The notes beneath the pieces were generated by a model. That model ran no database searches. It was not told the origin of the DNA and worked only from the letters and a program-made list of their open reading frames with translations. DNA of 8,503 bases from Nitrospirae bacterium GWC2_56_14 (GTDB taxonomy: Bacteria; Nitrospirota; UBA9217). Where the stretch lies: NCBI GenBank assembly GCA_001803705.1, contig MHDY01000204.1, positions 1 to 8,503 on the forward strand, given 5' to 3'. The translations under genes were made by a program, and so were the position numbers. Shown here in pieces: positions 1 to 5,885 of this stretch. Position 1 is the first letter of the stretch. Every line of letters starts with the position of its first letter.

Positions 1-859
1 CATCCCTGTTGCTTGAAAAGATGATGCGTTTGCCGTCAGGGGGCCACGACGGCGCCCAGTTGGTGGCCCCGTTCTGCAGCAGCAGGCGCTTGTTCGAACC
101 GTCGGCGTCCATGACCCAGAGGTCCAGCGGCACGGCGATGATGTAGTCCTTGTCCATGGCGTCCTGCCACCGGGCCTTCTCTTCATCGGTGACCGGATAC
201 CAGGCGCGCCAGACGATCCTGGTGTTGTCCGGAGAGAACCAGGGCCCGCCGTCATAGCCCACGCGGTCCGTGAGCCGCCGCACGTTCGTGCCGTCGGCGT
301 TCATGACGTAGATATCGAAATCGCCTTCCCGCTGCGACCCGAACACGATCTGCTTCCCGTCGGACGAGACCACGGGTTCGGCATCGTACTTCGGATTATG
401 GGTGATCTTCCTGAGGTTCGAGCCGTCGGCATCGGCCGTAAAAATATCGTAGGGATAGAGCGGCCAGACGTAGCGCGCCCCTTTCGGCGTCTCGGGCCGC
501 GGAGGACAGGCGCCGGGAAGGTGGTTCGTGGAGGCAAACACGATCCGTCCGTCGGGGAAGAAGAAGGAGCACGTATTGGCACCGTGGTCCGGGCTGACCA
601 TCCTCTTGTCTGACCCGTCGATGTTCATGGTCCAGATCTTGTCGCAGGCCTGGTTCTCGCGGCTTGATTGGAAAATAAGCTTCTGCCCGTCCCGGGAAAA
701 ATAGGCCTCGCCGTTGTCGCCGTCATCGGTAAGCCGGGTCACGTTCTTCATACGCCGGTCCTCGAAAAGGGGCGCGGCGCCGGGTTCCTTGCCCTGTTTG
801 GCCATGCAGCCGCAGAGGAACAGGATGGCAATGATCAGGACAGCTGAGTTTTTTTTCAT
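1..859 (-). CDS. TolB-like PD40 beta-propeller lipoprotein (3' end outside window)
   Basis: This is a leftward gene with 286 codons visible and no stop before the left edge. The start is the ATG at 859-857, preceded by a strong GGAGG (867-871, complement strand) seven bases away. The N-terminus is a lipoprotein signal: Lys2-Lys3, a hydrophobic stretch at residues 7-15, then a lipobox ending L-C-G-C with Cys18 as the likely lipidated residue. The rest shows PD40/WD40-like blades built around a 'xSPDGxxIxF ... I(Y/W)xMNxDG(S/T)xxxRLT' pattern, with DG/DN turns near residues 57, 103, 167, 211 and 275. These are the repeats of the TolB propeller and related periplasmic proteins. There is no TolB amino-terminal domain, so this is a propeller-only relative and not TolB of the Tol-Pal system. 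It is probably anchored in the envelope and binds a protein or glycan. The ligand is unknown. Codons 2-4 contain a run of eight A. Confidence 0.88.
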   Translation of the reverse strand, partial: MKKNSAVLIIAILFLCGCMAKQGKEPGAAPLFEDRRMKNVTRLTDDGDNGEAYFSRDGQKLIFQSSRENQACDKIWTMNIDGSDKRMVSPDHGANTCSFFFPDGRIVFASTNHLPGACPPRPETPKGARYVWPLYPYDIFTADADGSNLRKITHNPKYDAEPVVSSDGKQIVFGSQREGDFDIYVMNADGTNVRRLTDRVGYDGGPWFSPDNTRIVWRAWYPVTDEEKARWQDAMDKDYIIAVPLDLWVMDADGSNKRLLLQNGATNWAPSWPPDGKRIIFSSNRD

Positions 860-899
860 GAGAGGACCTCCAACGATCAACTGCGTAATGTCAAAATCT

Positions 900-1080
900 A
901 ACCACAGAAAACACAGAGAATCTTTAAATCTCAAAATGGTTGAGGATTTTCACCGGCCTCCCCCTCTGCGTCCTCCCTCGGCAGTATTTTCTCAGTTACT
1001 GCATTCCTCTCATCTTCAAGAATGGTCTTATTGTTGTGTCGGTTAAAAGCACAGAGCACTTCTCCGTGCCCACTGTGGTT
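900..1080. repeat. 181-bp element with imperfect terminal inverted repeats
   Basis: The left end (900-920) begins AACCACAG and continues to CACAGAGAA. The complement of the right end (1060-1080) reads AACCACAG and continues to CACGGAGAA. The two 21-base ends match at 16 positions, with the outer eight identical. Just inside the right end, GCACAGAG (1049-1056) and CTCCGTGC (1062-1069) can pair at seven of eight positions around a CACTT loop. The motif resembles the 'accacagagaacacagag' sequences that I associate with intergenic DNA of deltaproteobacteria and similar genomes, but that is recollection and not a search. It could be a small non-coding mobile element (MITE-like) or a decayed intergenic repeat. 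No target-site duplication is evident. Confidence 0.45.
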
Positions 1081-1130
1081 TCATCCTTACCTCTCCGGTT
1101 TTCAAGAAACTTTTGACACTACCATCAACT

Positions 1131-1166
1131 GAAAATCCCCCGGGAGAGGGCAGGTGAGGGGTTTTC
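1131..1166. repeat. GC-rich repeat with inverted ends, possible terminator for the VanZ gene
   Basis: The arms GAAAATCCCC (1131-1140) and GGGGTTTTC (1158-1166) are inverted copies apart from one extra base. Between them lies a core of the type GGGAGAGGGCAGGTGAGGG (1142-1160). This core resembles the widespread 'gggagagggt..gggtgaggg' intergenic repeat seen in many proteobacterial genomes, which is a recollection and was not searched. It lies about 60 bases downstream of the leftward VanZ stop codon. On that strand the stem is followed by ATTTTC, so it may serve as a weak terminator, but there is no clear U-tract. Confidence 0.4.
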
Positions 1167-1227
1167 ATTCGTTGTTCTGCCGACGACGCGTCGGCACGGA
1201 TGTGCAACTGGGGCAATTATGCGATTG

Positions 1228-1635
1228 CTAGGGGTTCTCCCTGGCACTCTCCTCCGGTCCCTTCCCGAGGAACGGGACATATCTGAGCGCCGGCTGACAG
1301 ATGCCGTAGAGGGCCAAACCGACTGCATCGGCTCCGAGGTCAAAGAGCGAACAACTGCGATAGGGCAGATAGGCCTGCACGGCCTCAAGAGAAAGGCCGT
1401 AGGCGATCAGAACAAGCACTTTGGTCAGGAACGACCACGCAGGAAAGGAGAGGTCGACCAGCAGGGCGAGCAGAAAAAAAGCGATGACGTGGTTGATCTT
1501 GTCGTTCATATCCTCGGCAACAGGGATGGCGAGGCTGGTCGTTGCCAGAAATGATATTGCCAGCAGCGCAGCGGCGAGCAGGACGCGAAAGAACGTGGCG
1601 CGATGGGGGGTGATGGCAGGGATCTTTGACATCAT
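1228..1635 (-). CDS. VanZ-family small integral membrane protein
   Basis: This 135-residue protein matches the VanZ-like family in size, hydrophobicity and conserved polar residues. It has four predicted membrane segments, roughly residues 15-37, 47-64, 69-90 and 97-113. The family pattern is visible: Asp45-Lys46-x-x-His49 at the start of the second helix, Glu84-x-x-Gln87 at the end of the third, Arg93 in the loop, and Asp99...Asp103...Gly106 in the fourth. Many family members have Asn at the Asp103 position. The family takes its name from the VanZ protein linked to teicoplanin resistance, but most chromosomal copies have no proven role, so resistance should not be inferred. Two adjacent ATG codons are possible starts. 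The AAGGA box (1640-1644, complement strand) is better spaced for the second ATG at 1632-1630, giving 134 residues. A matching promoter lies at 1709-1737. The gene is probably transcribed alone. Confidence 0.85.
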   Translation of the reverse strand: MMSKIPAITPHRATFFRVLLAAALLAISFLATTSLAIPVAEDMNDKINHVIAFFLLALLVDLSFPAWSFLTKVLVLIAYGLSLEAVQAYLPYRSCSLFDLGADAVGLALYGICQPALRYVPFLGKGPEESARENP

Positions 1636-1708
1636 TGGTCCTTTGTTTTATGACGAGGTTCCTGCTCCGGGAGGCATGGCATCATGGACTGCAGTGCCCA
1701 CAGGTATC

Positions 1709-1737
1709 AGTATAACCGGTTACCGCGTCAGGGGCAA
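1709..1737 (-). promoter_or_regulatory. Sigma-70-like promoter for the VanZ gene
   Basis: Reading leftward, TTGCCC (1737-1732) and TATACT (1714-1709) are separated by exactly 17 bases. Transcription would start near 1702, leaving a leader of about 67 bases before the VanZ start. The spacer and the edge of the -10 box contain a 10-base perfect palindrome, TAACCGGTTA (1713-1722), which could be a repressor site or chance. Confidence 0.5.
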
Positions 1738-1883
1738 ACGGAAAACTCTGGCGGAGGCATAGGCCTGTCGGTGCGCTCTAAAATTGACGCATTGGTAAAA
1801 CCTGCCGCAAGGACGCGCGCTCCCGTTTGTGCGCAGACAGATCTTGAAACTGGGGCCTATGATTGGATCACACTACCCTCACA

Positions 1884-1899
1884 ATTAAATTTGTTTAAT
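1884..1899. promoter_or_regulatory. AT-rich inverted repeat, possible operator
   Basis: ATTAAA and TTTAAT form perfect 6-base arms around a TTTG spacer, ending 21 bases before the -35 box of the candidate operon promoter. The position suits an activator or regulator site. A repeat this short in AT-rich DNA can also arise by chance. Confidence 0.2.
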
Positions 1900-1920
1900 C
1901 CAAAAGATTATACAATCCTG

Positions 1921-1948
1921 TTGACTTTTAGTCGCAATATATTACAAT
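1921..1948 (+). promoter_or_regulatory. Sigma-70-like promoter for the signalling operon
   Basis: TTGACT (1921-1926) and TACAAT (1943-1948) are separated by 16 bases, each one mismatch from the consensus hexamers. Transcription would start near 1955, giving a leader of about 38 bases, too short for a structured riboswitch. It is the only good rightward promoter I can see upstream of the three-gene cluster. Confidence 0.5.
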
Positions 1949-1980
1949 ACCGGGGTCGCAAATACCACTTTTGGATGCCT

Positions 1981-1987
1981 GGGGAGG
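1981..1987 (+). promoter_or_regulatory. Ribosome-binding site that fixes the PhnD-like start
   Basis: GGGGAGG lies five bases before the ATG at 1993. The ATG is followed directly by codons for a normal export signal. This decides the start against in-frame upstream candidates as far back as 1684. Confidence 0.75.
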
Positions 1988-1992
1988 TAATA

Positions 1993-2886
1993 ATGAAACG
2001 GATCGCACGTACGGTTTTCTTTTCCGCCATCCTTATGCTTGTTCCGCTTCTGGCCTTTCCCCAGGCTGCCCAGCAAAAGCTCCTCATCGGCCTCATACCG
2101 GAGATGAACGTATTCAAACAGAAGGAGCGCTTCCTCCTGCTCGGCGACTATCTCTCGAAAAAGACGGGCGTGGAGATCAAATTCACCATCCTGAGCCGCT
2201 ACGGCAATATCCTCGACCGCTTTACTTCTGAGAACATGGACGGTGCCTTTTTCGGCTCCTTTACGGGCGCGCTGGCCATCGAAAAACTGGGGGTCATACC
2301 CCTTGCCCGCCCGGTAAACCTCGACAACACTTCGTCATACCGCGGGTATCTTTTCGCGCGGCGGGACAGCAATATCCGGGATGTCAACGGCATGAAAGGC
2401 AAGAGAATGGCTTTTGTCGAAAAAGCGACAACGGCCGGATACGTCTTTCCGCTCGCCTATCTTAAGGAACAGGGCATCAGGGACATGGACCACTTCTTCA
2501 GCAGCTCCTATTTTGCCGGAAGCCATGATGCGGCGATCCATGCGGTGCTGGAAGGCCAGGCCGACGTCGGAGCGGCAAAGCACAGCATCTACGACCGGGT
2601 GAAAGCGGACGATTCGCGCGTTGCCCGCGATCTGATCGTCATTGCCGAATCGCCCTGGGTGCCTTCGAACGGGCTCTGCGTCCGCAAGAAGCTCGATGCG
2701 GGGCTGAAGCAGAAGCTCAAGCAGGCGCTGCTGGACCTGGACAAGGACCCCGAGGGGGCAGCCGTGCTGCAGCAGTTCGGCGCACTCCGGTTCATTGACA
2801 CGAACGTGAGCGACTACCTGCCGGTGTTTGAGCTGGCGAAAAAAGCCGGGATCAATATAAAACAGTATGACTACCGGAACAAATAA
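1993..2886 (+). CDS. PhnD-like periplasmic substrate-binding protein
   Basis: The 297-residue product begins with a signal peptide: Lys2-Arg3, a hydrophobic core at residues 7-22, and cleavage probably near residues 23-26. The mature part has the length and landmarks of the phosphate/phosphite/phosphonate-binding family (PhnD-like, type II periplasmic fold). These include a GLIPEMN strand after the signal, a 'SYRGYLFARRDS' segment, the loop A145-T-T-A-G149 where family members usually have a Ser/Thr-rich anion-binding loop, and F174-A-G-S-H-D179 followed by a 'VLEGQADVGA' helix-strand. No ATPase or permease gene (PhnC/PhnE) follows. Instead the next genes encode two membrane sensors, so this may be a ligand-binding signalling partner and not a transport component. 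The true ligand cannot be read from sequence: PhnD-like proteins include binders of phosphonates and of unrelated small molecules. It is the first gene of the likely operon, with 42 bp to the next start. Confidence 0.85.
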   Translation: MKRIARTVFFSAILMLVPLLAFPQAAQQKLLIGLIPEMNVFKQKERFLLLGDYLSKKTGVEIKFTILSRYGNILDRFTSENMDGAFFGSFTGALAIEKLGVIPLARPVNLDNTSSYRGYLFARRDSNIRDVNGMKGKRMAFVEKATTAGYVFPLAYLKEQGIRDMDHFFSSSYFAGSHDAAIHAVLEGQADVGAAKHSIYDRVKADDSRVARDLIVIAESPWVPSNGLCVRKKLDAGLKQKLKQALLDLDKDPEGAAVLQQFGALRFIDTNVSDYLPVFELAKKAGINIKQYDYRNK

Positions 2887-2928
2887 CGTGCAGGACCGAA
2901 GCTCCTTTGCCGCAGGGGCGGGCGTTTC

Positions 2929-5799
2929 ATGAGACGAAAGATCCTGCGGTACCTGCTCGCCCTGTTTCTCTTCACGGTCCTGAGCGCTGGCTTCGCCACG
3001 CTCTATATCATCAACACCACCGGCACGCTCAGCCGGCTGGTGACGCTCCACCAGATCGAGGATCTCCGGAAGGACCTCATCATGTCCATCCAGGCGGTCC
3101 AGTCCGACCTGTATACCGTGAACCCCTCACTGGGCCGCCGGCTTGACGAGATCGCGGACAACGTCAATCGCCTGGACAGAGCGTCGAAAAACTGCACCAC
3201 CTGCCACCACTCGCCCGAGATCACCGCGCAGCTAAACGGTCTCCGCTCCATGGTCCTCGAATACGAAAGACACCTGAGCTATTTCATAACCGCGTCAGCC
3301 AACAGCCGGCACATCCTGAAGATGAAGATGGACGCCGCTGCCACGGGCAACAAACTGCTGCTGGAAACCGAGCGGATGTCCCTCCAGGCCGGCAAACGAC
3401 TGGAGAATCTGACGCGCGGCGTCATGCGCAAGATCAGAAAAGCATGGGTGATCATTTTCATCATGCTGATCGCCACCTTTGTCTTCGGCGCCATCATCGC
3501 CTTGCAGCTGACCGCGGCCATTACGCGGCCCATTAACCTCCTGGTAGAGGCCACGAGGCGGATCGCGGCAGGCGAACTGGGATACCAGGTCGATGTTGCC
3601 GACAAGACCGAGTTCGGCGAACTCGCCGCCCGCTTTAACACCATGAGCGCGGCGCTGAAGGACGGCTACGCCAAGATCGAGACGGAGATCGCCGGCCGCA
3701 AACAGACCGAATCCGCCCTGACGGGCTCCGAGTCGTTCCTGAACAACATCTTCAACAGCATCCACGATCCGTTCTGCATCTTCGACCGCAACTACCGCAT
3801 CGTCCGGGCGAACGACGCCTATGCCGAGCTCAAACGGATGAAGCTCGCCGGATTGGCAGGGCGCTGCTGCTATGACGTGCTCTACGGCCGGACCTCGCAC
3901 TGCGACAACTGCATTGTTCAGAAGACCTTTTTATCCGGCGACTCCTGCGCAAAGGAGAAGCTCGTGATCGCCCCCGACGGCCACCGTATGTGGCTTGAAA
4001 TCTATACGTATCCCATTGTCGCACCGGACGGCCGGCTCTCCCATGTGGTCGAGTACACCCGCGACATCACGGAGCGCAAGAAGACCGAGGAAGCGCTCCG
4101 GGAAAGCGAGGACCGATACGCCCTCGCCGCGCGCGGCGCCAACGACGGACTCTGGGACTGGGACCTGCGCACCAATACGATCTACTACTCGCCCCGCTGG
4201 AAGTCCATGCTGGGCTTCGGCGACCAGGACATATCGAACGCCCCCGAGGAATGGCTGAGCAGGGTCCATCCCGACGACCGGGTCGCGCTGGAGGCGATGA
4301 TCGCCTCGCACGTCATCGGAGATAATCAGCACTTTGAAGGTGAGTTCCGCATCCGCCACAAGAACGGCACCTACGGCTGGGTGTTGAACCGCGGTATGGC
4401 CGTGCGCGGCAAGTCCGGACAGGCCTACCGCATGGCAGGCTCCCAGACCGATATCACGGCGCGGAAGCGCGCCGAGGCGCAGCTCTTGTACGATGCCTTC
4501 CACGACGCACTGACGGGGCTGCCGAACCGCGCGCTGTTCATGGACCGGCTGCAACACATCATCGACAGCACCCGGCGCCGCGGCGACGCCCTCTTTGCCG
4601 TGCTGTTCCTCGACATGGACCGCTTCAAGGTCATTAACGACAGCCTGGGCCACCTTGCCGGCGACCAGCTGCTTATCGCGGTCGGCAAGAAAATAGCGGG
4701 CTGTCTGCGGCCGGGCGACACCGTGGCGCGCCTCGGCGGGGACGAGTTCGCGATCCTGCTCGAGAGCATCAGCGATGTGAGCGACGCCGTTGACATCGCC
4801 GAGCGGATCCGCATGGAGCTGGCGCACCCCTTCCTCCTCGCCGGGAGCAGCGTCTTTACGGGGGTCAGCATCGGCATCGCTCCCAATACCCCGGGCTATG
4901 AGCGGCCCGAGCAGCTGCTGCGCGATGCCGACATCGCCATGTACCAGGCCAAGGCGCGGGGCGGCGCCTGCTACGAGATCTACGACTCACGGATGCACGC
5001 CGGGGTCATCGCGCGGCTCCAGCTCGAGGCTGATCTGCGCAGGGCCGTGGACCAGCAGGAGTTCGTCCTCCACTACCAGCCCATCATGAATTTGCAGACG
5101 CAGCGGCTCATCGGCTTCGAGGCCCTGATCCGGTGGAACCACCCGCGGCACGGACTGATCTATCCCATGGAGTTCATTCCGCTGGCGGAAGAGACCGGTT
5201 TGATCGCCCCGCTGGGAGAATGGGTGCTGGTCGAAGCCTGTCGCCGCCTCAAGCTCTGGCAGCAGCGGTACCCCCAGGACCCGCCGCTTACCATGAGCAT
5301 GAACATTTCGGGAAAGCAGTTCTCCCGCTCCGACCTGGCCGAGGTTATCACGCGGATCCTGCAGGAAACCGGACTCCCGCCGGAAAGCCTGGCGCTGGAA
5401 ATAACGGAAAGCATGATCATGGCGGACATCGACAGCGCCATCGAGACCATGGACCGTTTGCGCGCCATGGGCGTTCACCTTCATATCGATGACTTCGGGA
5501 CGGGTTATTCCTCGCTCAGCCATTTGCACCGTTTCCCCATCACCGCGCTCAAGATCGACCGCGCCTTCGTCGGGAAGCTTCTGGAGAACGGCGAGAACGA
5601 TGCTATCATCACCTCCATCGTCACGCTGGCCAAAAGCTTGAACCTGCAGGTCATTGCCGAAGGGATCGAGCTCGACCACCAGCTTTCGAGCATCAAGGAC
5701 CTTCGGTGCCACTATGGTCAGGGCTTCCTCATCTCCCGGGCCATGGACCCCGCGGCAGTGGATATCTGGATCGAATCCGGCACTCCCATGAAGGGGTGA
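2929..5799 (+). CDS. CxxCH-HAMP-PAS-PAS-GGDEF-EAL membrane c-di-GMP enzyme
   Basis: This 956-residue protein is built for sensing outside the membrane and turning over c-di-GMP inside. Membrane helices lie at about residues 6-28 and 172-195. The periplasmic part between them is helical and carries C89-T-T-C-H93-H94, a c-type haem attachment motif. A HAMP linker (about 196-247) leads to a first PAS domain (about 262-383) with a cysteine cluster (C313, C314, C325, C328, C340) and a second PAS domain (about 395-512). The GGDEF domain (about 522-685) has an intact GGDEF at 603-607 and an RPGD inhibitory site at 594-597, so it should make c-di-GMP under product inhibition. The EAL domain (about 700-945) keeps E731-A-L, N792, E824, D854-D855, K875, E911 and Q931, as expected for an active phosphodiesterase. 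Which activity dominates cannot be told. No strong ribosome-binding site precedes the ATG, only a purine run GGGGCGGG about 8-11 bases upstream, but I see no better start. Confidence 0.93.
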   Translation: MRRKILRYLLALFLFTVLSAGFATLYIINTTGTLSRLVTLHQIEDLRKDLIMSIQAVQSDLYTVNPSLGRRLDEIADNVNRLDRASKNCTTCHHSPEITAQLNGLRSMVLEYERHLSYFITASANSRHILKMKMDAAATGNKLLLETERMSLQAGKRLENLTRGVMRKIRKAWVIIFIMLIATFVFGAIIALQLTAAITRPINLLVEATRRIAAGELGYQVDVADKTEFGELAARFNTMSAALKDGYAKIETEIAGRKQTESALTGSESFLNNIFNSIHDPFCIFDRNYRIVRANDAYAELKRMKLAGLAGRCCYDVLYGRTSHCDNCIVQKTFLSGDSCAKEKLVIAPDGHRMWLEIYTYPIVAPDGRLSHVVEYTRDITERKKTEEALRESEDRYALAARGANDGLWDWDLRTNTIYYSPRWKSMLGFGDQDISNAPEEWLSRVHPDDRVALEAMIASHVIGDNQHFEGEFRIRHKNGTYGWVLNRGMAVRGKSGQAYRMAGSQTDITARKRAEAQLLYDAFHDALTGLPNRALFMDRLQHIIDSTRRRGDALFAVLFLDMDRFKVINDSLGHLAGDQLLIAVGKKIAGCLRPGDTVARLGGDEFAILLESISDVSDAVDIAERIRMELAHPFLLAGSSVFTGVSIGIAPNTPGYERPEQLLRDADIAMYQAKARGGACYEIYDSRMHAGVIARLQLEADLRRAVDQQEFVLHYQPIMNLQTQRLIGFEALIRWNHPRHGLIYPMEFIPLAEETGLIAPLGEWVLVEACRRLKLWQQRYPQDPPLTMSMNISGKQFSRSDLAEVITRILQETGLPPESLALEITESMIMADIDSAIETMDRLRAMGVHLHIDDFGTGYSSLSHLHRFPITALKIDRAFVGKLLENGENDAIITSIVTLAKSLNLQVIAEGIELDHQLSSIKDLRCHYGQGFLISRAMDPAAVDIWIESGTPMKG

Positions 5800-5885
5800 A
5801 ACAGCATCGGACACCCGCCGAATCTGGTATACTACCCTCAGCGGTTTAAAACGCCGCATCACCTCCATTCCGAACCGAAGATCTC

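Larger units (their letters stand above)
860..1227. other. Intergenic region with two repeat elements
   Basis: I see no credible gene in these 368 bases. The open frame crossing 714-1046 on the plus strand runs through the lipoprotein start and has no family resemblance. The region holds two repeat-like elements, listed separately (900-1080 and 1131-1166), and the ribosome-binding site of the lipoprotein. On the complement strand there is a TTGACA box at 885-890, but nothing resembling a -10 box lies 16-18 bases downstream of it, so I cannot place the lipoprotein promoter. Confidence 0.6.
1636..1992. other. Divergent promoter region
   Basis: These 357 bases separate the leftward VanZ gene from the rightward signalling operon. 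They hold one promoter candidate for each direction, a short AT-rich inverted repeat and the ribosome-binding site of the PhnD-like gene. An open frame in phase with the PhnD-like gene runs back to 1684. Its translation has no conserved features and would place the signal peptide more than 100 residues inside the protein, so I treat it as non-coding. Base composition falls sharply to AT-rich between about 1880 and 1970, which fits a promoter region. Confidence 0.65.

Noticed and set aside
714..1046. Plus-strand open frame of 110 codons
   Set aside because: It overlaps the start of the lipoprotein gene and the repeat element, with low-complexity, unconserved translation.
1732..1800. Possible c-di-GMP (GEMM) riboswitch, prompted by GGGCAAAC at 1732-1739 and GACGC at 1786-1790 ahead of a c-di-GMP gene
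   Set aside because: The spacing is far too wide, the GACGCAAAGCC core is absent, and the candidate transcription start near 1955 lies downstream of the whole segment.
1684..1992. In-frame 103-codon extension upstream of the PhnD-like gene
   Set aside because: The ATG at 1993 has a strong ribosome-binding site and begins a signal peptide. The extension has no conserved features, crosses the promoter region and would bury the signal peptide.
2335..3051. Long open frame on the minus strand (238 codons)
   Set aside because: It is antisense to the PhnD-like gene and the start of the c-di-GMP gene. Its composition is that of a mirror frame in GC-rich DNA, with no recognisable family.
3931..4827. 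Minus-strand open frame of 298 codons
   Set aside because: It lies wholly within the PAS-GGDEF coding region on the opposite strand and shows no domain-like pattern.
5828..5833. TATACT as a -10 box for a separate kinase promoter
   Set aside because: The -35 position 17 bases upstream reads CATCGG, which is a poor match, so read-through from the upstream genes is the simpler view.
5840..5856. GCGG...CCGC hairpin in the gap before the kinase gene, as a terminator
   Set aside because: The stem is only four base pairs and has no following T-run.
4987..5868. Minus-strand open frame of 293 codons
   Set aside because: It is antisense to the EAL domain, which is clearly the coding frame, and has no family resemblance.
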